Part shown: positions 34,000-45,813 of the stretch, piece after piece
Layout of the letters: each line of letters opens with the position of its first letter
Numbering within the stretch: the first letter of the stretch is position 1
Source: Cadophora sp. MPI-SDFR-AT-0126
Taxonomy: Eukaryota > Ascomycota > Leotiomycetes > Helotiales > Ploettnerulaceae
NCBI GenBank assembly: GCA_020747065.1
Contig: JAGMVK010000029.1
Coordinates: 310,001-374,000, forward strand
Direction of reading: 5' to 3'
DNA length: 64,000 nucleotides
Made by a program: the position numbers and the translations under genes
Notes under the pieces: model-generated
Seen by the model: only the letters and a program-made list of their open reading frames with translations
What the model was told of the DNA's origin: nothing
The model's database searches: none

Positions 34000-34866
34000 T
34001 CATGCCTCCTCGATAGCACCAGCCTTCAAGTTCCCACCACCTCCAGCAATGAGATCTAAGAAACCTTTTTTGCTCATCTCATTGACCTTCTCTTCCCTTC
34101 TTCCATGGCCCACCAGTCCCTTCGCCCTCGCCTCTCGTGCAGCTTCTTCGCCCTTCACTTGCGCGGCTCTGACTGCATTGAACAGCTTAACCACACCTCT
34201 CTGCGCGGTTTTTCGTAACCTCTTCTCCAGCTCCATCGTCTCCTGCACACTCGGTCCATCTGCCACCCCATTTGCGGCATCAAAGGCGGTACTAGCTCCA
34301 AGAACATCCTTCACTCGTCCCTTGTCCAAAGCCTCCCTCTTCTCGACTCTCAACTTGTGTCGTGCCGCCTTTTCGAGCGCTAAATCTGTGATCTCTTTAC
34401 TGGCTTGAATGGCATCCACACTCCTCGACAAAACCGGATCGCTGCGCTTGCTTGTAGACAATTTCGAGCCCAGAATTTTCGACATAGACGTCGCAAAAGC
34501 TTCAGGATCATTTCGCTTTCGTTTCCGTACTAGATTAGGGTTGTCATTCTCCTCATCCTCTGAACTAGACTCTGAATCTGAATTCGACGCATCTGTGACT
34601 TCCTCCTCCTCATCGTCTGCAATTTCTGGCTCATCGTCTAGCTCCGGCTCTGATTCTTCTGCCGTAATAAGATCTGTGGCATCGAGACCCTCCTCGTCGG
34701 AATCTTGGAGATTGACAGCTGGGAAATCTTGCTCTGCGGTAGGCTCATCTTCTGAAGAGGATTGATTGTCGTAGTCGGTTTGCTTCTTGAATTTCTTCTT
34801 TGGCCGAGAGACTTTGCCCTTAATTCCCTCTTCCACCTTGCGCTTCTTTGATAATTGTCCTGCCAT
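34000..34866 (-). CDS. RRP15: 60S ribosome biogenesis protein Rrp15
   Basis: The single exon encodes 288 aa. The start at 34866 (MAGQLSKKRKV) is preferred over an upstream extension rich in unlikely residues. The N-terminus has basic KKRK/KKKFKK patches followed by long acidic Asp/Glu/Ser tracts, a nucleolar-protein pattern. The Rrp15p domain (PF07890) begins at about residue 125: RKRNDPEAFATSMSKILGSKL, then DPVLSRS, KAARHKLRVEKREALDKGRVKDVLG and, in the C-terminal part, LEKRLRKTAQRGVVKLFNAVRAAQ. Rrp15 is needed for 27S pre-rRNA processing and large-subunit assembly. It is divergent from SRP54; the starts are 203 bp apart. Confidence 0.88.
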   Translation of the reverse strand: MAGQLSKKRKVEEGIKGKVSRPKKKFKKQTDYDNQSSSEDEPTAEQDFPAVNLQDSDEEGLDATDLITAEESEPELDDEPEIADDEEEEVTDASNSDSESSSEDEENDNPNLVRKRKRNDPEAFATSMSKILGSKLSTSKRSDPVLSRSVDAIQASKEITDLALEKAARHKLRVEKREALDKGRVKDVLGASTAFDAANGVADGPSVQETMELEKRLRKTAQRGVVKLFNAVRAAQVKGEEAAREARAKGLVGHGRREEKVNEMSKKGFLDLIAGGGGNLKAGAIEEA

Positions 34867-35069
34867 GGTAAATTGGTCGAGTTGTATTGCTGGTGTTCTT
34901 GGTGGAGTGCTTCGAGATCTTATGGAAAGAAAAATAATTAAGGTTCGGATCAACGTTTTGCCGCGATCTTGGCAACTACCCCGCCACTTTTACTGGAACC
35001 CACAATCCTCGAAGCTGGTTCAGAGCACACATACCCCAACCCTGGACACTCCCACATATCAAGGACAAT

Positions 35070-36682
35070 ATGGTTCTTCAAGATCTTGGGCGGCGCATCA
35101 ATGCCGCCGTCAGCGACCTGACGAGGTCCAGTAACTTGGACGAGAAGGTTAATATTGGCCACATTGCTCAAGGACACATCTAACTTCATCATAGGCATTC
35201 GATGGTATGATCAAGGAGATTTGTGCGGCACTCCTCGAAGCAGATGTAAATGTACGGCTGGTTGGAAACCTACGAAAATCCATCAAAGCGTCTGTCAACT
35301 TCAAGGACCAAGCGCCGGGCGTGAACAAGAAACGACTTATTCAGAAAGCGGTCTTCGATGAACTCGTCAAACTTGTCGATCCTCATGCCGAACCTTTCAA
35401 GCCGAAGAAAGGAAAAGCCAATGTTATCATGTTTGTTGGACTACAGGGTGCGGGAAAGACAACGACATGTACAAAGCTGGCTAGACATTACCAATCGAGA
35501 GGATTCAAGGCATGCCTAGTTTGCGCGGATACCTTCCGTGCTGGAGCTTTCGATCAATTGAAGCAGAACGCCACAAAAGCGAAGATCCCATACTATGGCT
35601 CCCTGACACAAACAGATCCAGCTGTGGTTGCTCGAGAAGGTGTGGAGAAGTTCAAGAAGGAGAAATTCGAGATCATCATTGTGGATACCTCTGGAAGACA
35701 TCGGCAAGAAGATGCCCTGTTCCAAGAAATGGTGGATATTCAGACAGCTGTGAAGCCAGATCAGACTATCATGGTTCTTGATGCTAGTATTGGACAACAA
35801 GCAGAGGCGCAAAGTAAAGCGTTCAAGGAGACTGCAGATTTTGGTGCGATCATTATCACCAAAACGGATGGACATGCAAGTGGAGGTGGAGCTATTTCCG
35901 CTGTTGCCGCGACACATACACCTATCGTTTTCATTGGAACTGGAGAACACATGCTGGACCTGGAACGATTTGCGCCACAACAATTCGTTTCAAAGCTACT
36001 CGGAATGGGAGACATGCAAGGACTAGTAGAGCACGTCCAGTCACTGAAGCTGGACCAAAAGGATACCATGAAGCACATCGCTGAAGGTGTATTTACAGTC
36101 CGTGATCTCCGAGATCAGCTCTCCAACATAATGAAGATGGGACCTCTCTCAAAAATGGCAGGCATGATTCCCGGCATGAGCGGTATGATGCAAGGAATGG
36201 ACGACGAAGAGGGCTCTATGAAGCTGAAGCGCATGATCTACATTTGCGATTCTATGACCGTTAAAGAACTCGACAGCGATGGCAAGATGTTCATCGAACA
36301 ACCTACTCGCATGACAAGGATAGCATACGGAAGCGGAACCAGCGTCCGCGAAGTTGAGGATCTCCTTACACAGCACAAAATGATGGCCGGCATGGCGAAG
36401 AAGATGGGCGGCAATATGAAGAACATCCAACGAGCACAAGGCGCCATGGGAGGTGGTAACAAGCAGCAACAGATGGCCGCTATGCAGAAGCGTCTGGCGA
36501 GCATGGGTGGCGCGGGTGGAGCTGCTGGTGGGATGCCGGATATGGGTTCGCTAATGAAAATGTTTGGCGGTGGTGGGGGCGGTGGAATGCCTGGTGGTAT
36601 GGATATGCAGGCTATGATGAAGCAAATGGGAGGTATGATGGGTGGAGGTGGTGCTGGTGGTGGGAGGGGAGGCCGGAGGTAG
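35070..36682 (+). CDS. SRP54: Signal recognition particle GTPase SRP54
   Basis: Exon 1 is 35070-35147 (26 codons, [13 protein letters not shown]) and exon 2 is 35195-36682, separated by a 47-bp intron. The product has 521 aa. The N domain helical bundle is followed by the G domain: P-loop [15 protein letters not shown] (about 108-122), DTSGRHRQE (190-198), and [10 protein letters not shown] (248-257). The M domain is rich in Met and Gly and ends in a Met/Gly/Gln tail finishing GGRGGRR. SRP54 binds signal peptides and 7S RNA and docks ribosomes at the ER in a GTP-dependent way. Length and motif order are as expected. Confidence 0.95.
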
Positions 36683-37609
36683 TGTTCCTAGGTATCTATT
36701 GTTCGATTTCGGGTAAATAGGTAAAGGAAGTGCATCAAGCGCGGCGTTAGGGGGGAATGAACATATTTGCTCCTTGTCATTTGCCTTGGGTGACATTACG
36801 ATTTTGTCAATGTCAGTATTTGTAAATCTCACCATATATTTCGGGATTCAAAATTCTAATGAATATTGAGTTTGACTAATGATCCCGTGCTTGTAGACAA
36901 AGCCAGTTGAAGCATGTCCCCAACGCATCGGCTCTATTTCCCAACCGAATCTTTAGCTAAAGTAAATAAAAGCAAACATTCTAGTTTCTCCTTCCGTCCT
37001 ACACAGCTCGCTCCCATTCGGATAATTATATCTCCTTCAAATTCATCCGATGACTCATCGTCCAACAGGCGGCTCTACCATAAATCTTTCTCCAGCAGTC
37101 AGTCACCTTTCGATCCTTCCAAGTTTCTCAGTAATTATAGGAAAAGGGGACCCTGTTGAAAGCTCGACTCTACCACACCGAGCACACCATTCGATTCATG
37201 ATGAAATCCCTCTGGGCATGACTTTGCACGACGTTGAAGATGGGGTGATACCCAGATTTGACGGAGTGCGATGGTAGCTCTTTGGCAGTGGAGTTCTGAG
37301 ATTCATTCCTTCTTTTTCGCTTTCCTCCTTTTTCACGTGTGCACTGAAAGTCGACACTTTCGTGCCCTTCGAACAGCTTTACTTCCGGTACTTCAGGCTG
37401 CGAGTGGATGTTCCAAAATCCCAAGAGTGCCAAAAATTCAGTTACATTATCAAGCATATGACATTGATGGAGGTTTAGGGTGAGAAGATTATGTAAATAA
37501 GAAAGCCTCTCTCAGGACCTACTTAGGTAGTGGTACCTAGGGCGAGTAGTCAAACTACTCCGAAGACCTAGCGTCCCCTCCACACTGGACGCACACCTAG
37601 TACGCAGTT
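36683..37609. other. Intergenic stretch between convergent genes
   Basis: No gene supported. Only short frames occur, mostly antisense to each other; no repeat was recognised. Confidence 0.5.
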
Positions 37610-38862
37610 CTACATCATATCATGGAAATACGATTTGCCTCTACAATACACCTCATTTTTCGACACCCAGTCATCTGCAGTCACAGGCCTCATCTCATAC
37701 AAAGTCTTCTCCATATACTTCATCTGCACTTCCATCCATTTGGAGAGGACCTCAACATTCACTGTCTCAACCTGACACGCCCCTGGTTCCCCATCACGAT
37801 CTGTTTCCTTGACCTTAGACTGATAGTCCTTCTTAATGTCAGCCGCCAGGGCTCTGAACCTCTCGCTCAATAGATCAAGTCGGTAAGTCGTCCATTGGTA
37901 ATTAAGCTCTGGAAGCAGAGACTTGTTTCTTACGTTCATGTTGGAGCTGCTGTCGTGGAGTATTGGATTTCTTGGACGGAAAGACGTGACGATCGTGATG
38001 CGCTCTGGCATGTTTCCTGCTGGGATGGCGATGTGCGACACTGAATCGACCTTGTAGTACGACAGCGTGGCCCTGGAAACTATGCTAGGCGAGTCTTTTC
38101 AAGAATAAATGAGCAGAGCCAACTCACACATTCAGGTGATCGGACCTTAATCGTCGATCCATCCCCTTTCATGAGCTCCGTCTCACCATCCGTCATGAAC
38201 TCGGTATTAGACAACATGACCACACACACGAAAGGATGGGAGTCCCTGTGCCAGGGAACAATCGGCTTAGAAACCTCCTCTTCTGAAGTAATCTTTTCAG
38301 TGAACGACCTCTTCTCTTCCTCTGTGGCCATAGGTGGCCAAATTGGCGTATTTCGCACAGCATCGATTCCCCCAGTTCCGAGTTGAACATTGGTATGGCA
38401 GATTTCGTAATCCATTACTGGTACGAGCTCAACCCCCGCAATATCGCTGATAATTCCAAGGACTTCAGGTGAGGTCCAGAATTGGTGGATAAACGGTGCA
38501 TGGCGTGGTGCCATACCACGGAGCTGGACGGAACCAGGCCGAGTAGCGAAAGCGCAGTTGTCAATGACATCTTTCGAAAATAGCTCTTTCCTGTGCTGCT
38601 TGATCGCTTCAGCAGAGAGAAGTGGAAACGGTACTGATGATGCAACAGGAGAACATTCCGAGTCTGGGAGGTGGATGTCGGCTAAAGAGATCATTTTGGA
38701 TGGTGGCTGGAAAGCAAGGTGCTTTGACGCATCGAAGTCAGAGGAAGAAGAATGCGAGGAGTCTGGAGCTGGCAGTTGGACAGAAGGTTTGCCGTTATGG
38801 TTTTGAGATGTACGCATATTCCATTGAGGAACATCCCCCGGTGTAGAGGTCAAGACAGCCAT
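37610..38862 (-). pseudogene. Fe(II)/2-oxoglutarate dioxygenase-like protein gene with an apparent 1-base frameshift
   Basis: The ATG at 38862 (MAVLTSTPG) opens a fungal phytanoyl/TauD-like family protein. The metal-binding H-x-D lies in PWHRDSHPF, followed by VVMLSNTEFMTDGETEL and a G-S-T-I-K-V-RSPEC stretch. A GTGAGT donor (38127) joined to an AG at about 38073 gives SPEC-GHAVVLQGRF, the expected continuation. After that, one surplus base (38042) shifts the frame: VSHIAIPAGNMPERITIVTSFRPRNP, which includes the likely distal His, and the C-terminal helix (YQWTTYRLDLLSERFRAL) lie in the next frame to 37610. A different splice choice (donor GTGTGA at 38129, acceptor to 38079) keeps 400 codons open but replaces the conserved GHAVVLQGR. 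Either the gene is broken, the base is an error, or the alternative splice is real. Confidence 0.6.
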
Positions 38863-40158
38863 GGTCGTTTGTATTCTTGTGTGTGTTTGATTGTTGTATA
38901 AGGAATTGATGTTGATGGACTGCGCACGAAGCTTCAAAGAAGTGTTTATAAACTTCCATATAACGAGTATGCTTCAACTTGCCATTATGTGGGTGATCCA
39001 ATGCTCGCGTTTGGAATTACTAGAATCAGGGTAGTTGCTTGTCGATCAATTTTGGTATTGTTGACACATAAGCGAGTAGGGAAAAGTGGGGCGAGGAAGC
39101 TGGCGGGTGGATTAACCTAATCAAGTCTATTGTAAGCGCAAGCCTATCACAAACTGGCTGCATCCAGGCTTTTTTATAAGTAGCTCTCGTTACAAGAGCT
39201 AATTCTCAAGTAACTGAATGAACTCTAAAGTTGAGGTCCACCATTTTCAGCCATCTCGGTTCGTTCCCACCTACCATTCCCGAGTAGTGAACCCTTCAAA
39301 GGAGCCGAGAGCCCATTGATGAGACTACTGTGGCAAGACAATACGAAGTATAATAAATTTGCCAATATTGTCCCACGGGGCCGGCTCGCTTCTTCAGGGA
39401 CTCGCCTAACTTGTTTGTACCTCGCATTTCGGGTTATTGACTGTCAAAGTGTCAGGAACCATCACATAACACACTATATCAGTACATCAGGCTCAGCATC
39501 TCGCTGAAGTAATTTCATTCAATAGTCGTAGTCTGACACTTTACACTACTGCCTCCTTCGACTCCATCGGCTCCCATGCTCGATTGTGGGGTAACAACTA
39601 TATTAGCCACATCTTGAATCGGTAGGGGGGAAGATAAGCCCGCGGCTCGAATATTCTGGATCAGGAAACCTGATACCACCAGAGCCGAGAGATCTTGTTG
39701 CGTTTAGACCTAAGCCAAAATAGTGGTATTTAAAGCGCAAGAGCACCAAGCCCGATTGGTAACATTCAAGCCGCCATCTCCCCACTCTTGAACTTTGCCT
39801 CTCCCAGGGAACACTCCCATGCCTTGCTTGCTTACGCTAAGATTCTGGGCGTCAACCGTACCACTTGCCACCATGTGAACTTGCTATTCTAATCCCAAGA
39901 TGGCGATATTGAACAGTGCAGCCGCGAAGGGGAACAACGCAAAAGTAGGGTGCAGATCTGGGGAGAAGTAATCATGGATTTTTGAGTATCTCTTATCTGA
40001 TAGTGTATGAGAGTCTCGCAGCATTCGGCATCTTCTCGTATATAACCCCCTGGAAACCTCCAACATAGTTGCTGTGTAGGTAGTCCTCGTCAGTTTCATC
40101 AAGCCTCTATTGAACCTGGCCACTTCGCCCAGTGATTATTTTAAGTGCAACGGCAGCA
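38863..40158. other. Intergenic stretch, upstream of two divergent genes
   Basis: The interval lies between the divergent dioxygenase-like gene and the MFS transporter. No supported gene, RNA or repeat was found; the short frames have no family resemblance. Confidence 0.5.
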
Positions 40159-41908
40159 ATGGATTCTCAACAGCAGAAAGAAGCGGAAGTGGCCCGTAGG
40201 GAGAAGCATGATGCTTTGGATACACTTCCAACGTACCAAGATAATGGCGAAGGTGAAAAGAGCATTGTGCATTATCGTAACAGGGTCGGCACTGTCATCG
40301 ACACGACAATAGTGCAACCCGGTGCTGATATGGCACACGAGTTGAAGGTTGCAATTCTCAATGAAGCGATCCTTGATCTGGGTATGGGGAAATACCAATG
40401 GTGGACATTTGTCCTCACTGGTTTTGGTTGGTTCGTCGACAACGTAAGGTCATGAAGGTTCAAGCCGATATGCAAACTAACAAGTTCAGTTCTGGATGCA
40501 AGCAATTACTCTCATCAGTCCCCTGGTGAAGCGAGAGTTTGTTGTCAAGAGAATTGCTTTCCTTACTGTTGGCAAGTACGCCGGTCTGGTCCTCGGCTCA
40601 ACTCTGTGGCCAGTCAGTGCAGACTTCATAGGTCGCAAACCTGCCTTCAACATAACACTGATCTTGTCCTCCGTCTCCGGTATCGTGGGGGCAGGGATGC
40701 CAAATTTCGTTGCAATCAGTACGATGTGCGCATTCATTGGCCTTGCCACTGGGGGCAACCAACCAGTCGACAGTGCCATATTTTTGGAGTTCATTCCGGC
40801 GTCACATCAGTATTTATTGACAATGCAGTCTGCATTCTGGTCGATTGGTCAATCGGTGGCTGTGCTTGTTGGATGGTAAGTAATTTCACATTACCCCGAT
40901 ATTGTTTTTCCACCAAGCGAGTACTGACTTTGCATCAGGCCTCTAGTTGTCAATTACTCCTGCCCTTCCTCCACACCAACTGGAGAATGCTTCTATCTGG
41001 ACAACATGGGATGGAGATATTGCTTCTGGACATTCGCGGCTATCACCTTGGTGATGAGTCTCCTTCGATTCCTGTTCCCTATGGCCGAAACTCCAAAGTT
41101 TCTTCTTGGTAAGAAGCAGGACAGGAAAGTTGTCGCTGTCCTAAACAAAATCGCAAAGTTTAATGGGAAGTCAACATGGCTCACAATTGAGCATTTTGAG
41201 CGCATCGATGCCGAACTCGCAGCCACTGGTCATGACTTACCACAAGAAACAGCCGAACAGGCTATCCTTCGCAGAAAGGTGGAGATGTTCAAGTTCGAAA
41301 AGCTGGCTGGCTTGTTTAGCACGCCAAAGATGGCATACTCCACGACGTTGATGATCCTGCTGTGGTGTATGATTGGTATGGCGTATCCACTTTACAATTC
41401 ATTTATCCCAATCTACCTTGAGAATCGTGGTGTTGCAGCAAGCACGACTTCACTCAACGAGACTTACCGCAACTATGCCATCCAAGCTATCTATGGTATC
41501 CCAGCTTCAGCCATTGGAGGACTGACGGTCGACATGAAGCACATTGGTAGAAAAGGAACTGGCACAGTTGTATGCATCTGTACTGGGCTCTTTCTCTTCC
41601 TCTACACTCAGGCCAAGTCTTCAGCGGCTGTCCTTGGATTTTCATGCGCTGTTGCATTCTTTCAAAATCTGGTGTACGGACTCTTATATTCTTACACTCC
41701 TGAGCTCTTCCCAGCTCCCATCAGAGGAACTGGAAACGGGTTGGTCGCGTTATTCAATCGCTTGTCTGGCCTCTGTGCACCAATTCTTGCGGCGTACATT
41801 GGAGTTGAAACAGATGCTCCAATCTGGATCTCTGCTTCACTGTTCGTCGTGGCAGGGTTTTTGTTCTTCTTGCTACCATATGAGATGAGAGGGCGTGCGG
41901 CATCTTGA
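40159..41908 (+). CDS. MFS transporter, sugar-porter/SV2-like type
   Basis: Exons are 40159-40443, 40490-40875 and 40939-41908; introns of 46 and 63 bp close a 546-aa frame. A hydrophilic N-terminus of about 75 residues precedes GMGKYQWWTFVLTGFGWFVDN, the usual start of the SV2/SVOP-like and carboxylate-type MFS proteins. The A-like loop reads DFIGRKPAF between helices 2 and 3. A large central cytoplasmic loop carries PMAETPKFLLGKK. The second half has GGLTVDMKHIGRKGTGTV, YTPELFPAPIRGTGNG and a C-terminal LLPYEMRGRAAS. About 12 membrane helices are visible. The substrate cannot be named. It is followed on the same strand by a Zn2Cys6 regulator (546 bp gap), which may control it. Confidence 0.85.
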
Positions 41909-42454
41909 AAATGCAATAGACGTATTTGACCACAGGCTTAAGGAATGGCTGTACTTAGATATTGTTGTCATACCAACTTACGTGGTAGTATATTGTTGAA
42001 AGTGCATAAACTTTGCTCAAATTGTCCGAATTGCATCATTGTCACTTGAAAATTAGAATAGTCCCATATTCGAGATTATGAATCTGACGTATCAGAGCAA
42101 TTTTTTATACTTCCCAGATGATCACAACCCGCTTGGCACTAAGATATCATTCGAGAAATTCTGTGAAGTGAACTGGGCGGATAGAGCCAGCTCTGGTGAC
42201 AGCCCCGGCAATTTCGGGAGCATGTGCTGCATAGCGGAACAGCAAAACTTGTTGCCAATTCCCATTACTCCGTACCAACCGAAGATCAGTGTTAAATGTC
42301 CCGTCTCGTTGCCACTCGATGCTCGGTGGACATACAATTCCTGGAATTACATAACTGAAGACGGCAAGCGCAGGGTAAAGGTGGGATTGACAAGCCTCAG
42401 TTATTATCTGGGAACCATCTTCACGAAAACATCATATCTCCATATATACTTCTA
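41909..42454. other. Intergenic region between transporter and regulator genes
   Basis: A 125-codon frame (42078-42455) runs through it up to the regulator's start, but it has no family resemblance and lies in the expected leader and promoter of the regulator. No other structure is visible. Confidence 0.45.
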
Positions 42455-44379
42455 ATGAATAAGCCTACGGCGGGAAAGCGCACACGAGATGGTTGTTGGA
42501 CGTGTCGGCAGAGGTATGTTAAACATTTTCGTTTTCCTCTGAGCATCCTTGTATCAACACTTCGTTTCCTCGCTTATCGTGGCTCCTTCATCGCTACATT
42601 CAGAGATCTCTATTCACATATGCATCAATGACTTTTACTAACAACTTAAAAAGGAAGAAGAAATGTGATGCTAGACATCCGTCATGTCAAAATTGTGAAG
42701 CGCGAGGCATCCAGTGCGAAGGTTATGCGACCAAGTTACTTTGGCCAGAGACAGATGCTCGCATTGGAATGAGTCGACGCGGCCCTGCGAGAGGTACCAA
42801 CAGTGTATCATCTCCTAGAGTTGACTCTCCATCTACGAAGAAGCGACGGAGTAGTAGTTCAGCGTCTATGATAGCCAACGACCTGGCTGCTAGCTCTGCA
42901 TCGTTATTCACATCGCTTCCATCGTCATTCTCTGCTCCGGATCGAATCGACTACTGTGTTCTCGACCGTCATAGCGACGAACAACAGGCCTATCCTGACC
43001 ACGAGTCCTCAGAGGACATACAACAGACGTGGACTTTAACGCAATCGCTTTCTCCTCATCCCATCAAGCTCACACCTACCCAAACAATCCTCTTCGAACA
43101 CTATGTCACCGATTTCTCGACCATCTACCCCACTTGTATCGACTCCTCGAACCCCTTCCTCTCCGTCTTCGCGAATCTAGCAATGAGGAACGAGACGACG
43201 CTGTGTGCCCTATTGGCCCTATCAGGCACTCGGATAGCACGAGAAGGTTCATTTGAGATGAAACAAGAGATTATTAGGTTGAAAGGCTATGCGCTGAAAG
43301 GCTGTCAGAGACTCCTGATGGGAAACCTAATACGAGGTACCAGCTTTCTGGAGAACGTCAACAGCAGTAACCATGTGAAAAGACCAGAAGATGACTTGCT
43401 TTTGGTTGCAACGGTCATGCTGTTAATCCTTCATGACAATCTGTCGGGCGAGACGCATGAGAATTTGAGACCGCACCTGGAATTTCTGAATCGCTTTTTC
43501 ACAGCAAAGAAGCGACGCGACAGCTGCTCATCAATCACTTCTAGTGGCTTTGTCTCGGGAACTCCCATCTCAGACTTCAGTGAAGCTGAGAGTGACATCT
43601 CAGAGACGTGGTCAAGCGAGTACAGGTTTCTCCACTCCGAATTCCTTTACAACGATCTTCTGGTTGCCATGGCAAGTGGTCGTCCGACACTTTCGAAATA
43701 CCGAGCTACAGAGGAAGATATGTCAAGTTCGTCGGAGAGGAAGCAGAGGAGTTCCAGATTCTATTTTCCCGACTTGATCTCAAGAATTGTAAATTTTGAT
43801 GGCGAAGTAACCATTGAAGCATTTGACGAATGGGACGGAAGATTGGATTGGATGCCCAGCTTTTGCTACAGAGAGCCTGGCAATGTCGACGGCAATCTGG
43901 ATGCTAAAAATTCTACTGGCTCTAGATCCACATCAAGTCTTGATCGACGGAACTCCTATGTCATGTCAGATATCTATCGAGATGCAGGGCAAGTGTACTT
44001 GCTTCAACGAATGCGTCTATCCTGGCATCTCGAGCATTCAACAACCTACCTCGAGGTTCAGAACGAAGCCAAGATCCAAGTCCTTGTTTCCAATATCGTC
44101 AAAAATCTATCATCACTTCCGCTCTCCTCCAAATACGAAAACGCCATCCGTTGGCCTGTCGGTATTATCGCTCCCGAGATTTCCGAGCAAGCAGATAGAG
44201 ACATTATTCTTTCGCGGATCCGGAAATTAGAAGCGCGATTCGGGATGGAAGTCTTTCGGAAGTTCAGGACAGGTTTAGAAGAGGCTTGGGGACCGGATAG
44301 TGATTTGATTGAAGCCGCGACGGGGAATGATTTGGTTAGCAACAGCTTTGTCGGAAATAGCGCACTTCTTCTGGGATGA
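42455..44379 (+). CDS. Zn2Cys6 transcription factor with fungal-specific regulatory domain
   Basis: Exon 1 (42455-42513) and exon 2 (42654-44379) flank a 140-bp intron, giving 594 aa. The intron splits the DNA-binding cluster, as is common: CWTCRQR joins KKKCDARHPSCQNCEARGIQC, six cysteines in a standard Zn2Cys6 binuclear cluster at residues 14-41. A Ser/Pro-rich linker follows. From about residue 165 (LTPTQTILFEHYVTDFSTIYP) the sequence fits the Fungal_trans_2 domain (PF11951), which covers most of the C-terminal part. Such proteins are nuclear regulators of metabolism. The upstream MFS transporter on the same strand is a plausible target; this is inferred from position only. Confidence 0.88.
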
Positions 44380-44889
44380 GTGTTTGAACCCTTTCCAGAT
44401 GTAGGAGATTTTAGTACTTGTATGTGTTATGCAATGTATCAATACATGGGGCTTCAGCAGTAGAATGATAATAGAGAGGATCCCTTCCACAAAGATAAAT
44501 ATGCTTCTTAAGCTTACTCCCGTATTGCACTGTATGCTCGATGGATTAGCCACCTCTCTGGAACAATTGAAAAATGTCTTACGATGGATAGGAATACATT
44601 ATGAGCACGCTACAACCAAAGCGACACTGAGTGGGAAGGAAAATGAAAGAACTACCGTGTGATAGGGCGAACAACCCGTTGAGAGGACCGCGCGACGCAC
44701 GAGGACTAGATTGGAAGGTTTGAATTTTGGGAAGAGAAAGATTGTACTACGACCTGCAACCCATTCCATAGTTACCCTCTATTCAAATCCTCGATATCGT
44801 ACAACATGACCAAATACACCAACGTACAACAGTAGAAAAAAATACCCCCAGCACCCAATACCCAGCAGCTGCACCACACTATATCAACG
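44380..44889. other. Intergenic stretch between convergent genes
   Basis: No gene or repeat is supported; 3' UTRs are expected. Confidence 0.5.
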
Positions 44890-45411
44890 TCATCTGAAAC
44901 ACCCAAAACATAGTAGTCTCCTCCATATGGATTTCTTCGTCTCATGCACTTTCACCCCCTTCCCATTCTCAGGCTCCGGCGACTCATCCACACGCTCTCT
45001 CGACCCATTCCCCCTTCCAGCTTCTCCCTGCTCCTGCTCCTGCTCAGGCAAATGTGTCTCCTTCGAGTACGGCGAAGGCCACAATCTCACACTCTTCTCA
45101 TCTTTCGTCCCTTCGGATTGCTGCTGACTCTCCACTTGCACCTTGGTCGTCTCGGGCGACTTGCTATCCCTTCGTGGTTTTGGAGACTTGGTCCGAACTT
45201 CTTGGGGACGGCTTTGGATCGAGTTGCGTGTTTGGACGAACGTTGGCTGAGGGACGGTTTTGGCGGTTGAGAGAGTGGCTGTTGGAGAGTAAGGCGACGG
45301 CCAAAGCTTTTCTGATGAGTCGTTGGACTGGTTAAGGTTAGTATGCGGTGTCTAGATCAAGCATTCACTGAGTATCGCCGGCTTAGTACTTACCGAGACT
45401 GAGACAGCCAT
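44890..45411 (-). CDS. Small (151 aa) hypothetical protein with a duplicated LWPSPYS motif
   Basis: The gene has a tiny first exon (45411-45394, MAVSVS) and a second exon (45327-44890). A 66-bp intron with GTAAGT donor, CTAAC branch site and CAG acceptor joins them in frame. The protein is hydrophilic, rich in Ser, Pro, Lys, Glu and Gln, and probably disordered. It contains LWPSPYS twice (residues about 13-19 and 86-92). The C-terminus IWRRLLCFGCFR is short, basic and amphipathic, with two cysteines that could be lipidated. I know no named family. The good splice signals and the repeat argue for a real gene. Confidence 0.6.
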
Positions 45412-45813
45412 TGCGATGAGTGATACTGATCTCAACTCGAAAGATTATTTTAATTCAGTTCCTGTACGTACTACAAAAATCGCGAAGCAGAGTTGAAGGA
45501 TGGTGGGATGAAGTGAACATTTATCTCCTCAGCAATAGTCTCAGCCTCACCACCCTATCGTCCCTTCACCCACCGCTGACCCTCCCGATCCACCAATTAC
45601 CGCACACCTGAACGATCAAGTCAGTCCATCAGCCTTCCCCCATGACGCCTATATCACCGATAAGTAGGCGGTATTAATAGTGCGTGTGCGGAGCATCGCT
45701 CGATTAGGGGATGTGGAGATTCAGCTGCAGGGATTTGAGTCATGGCTGACGTGTGGCGCTGGGGTCTGCTGATAAACTAGGCGGATTGTGGAGCTGTAAG
45801 ACAGATGAACATT

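Noticed and set aside
42078..42455. A 125-codon frame upstream of the Zn2Cys6 gene
   Set aside because: It resembles no family and it lies where the leader and promoter of the regulator are expected.
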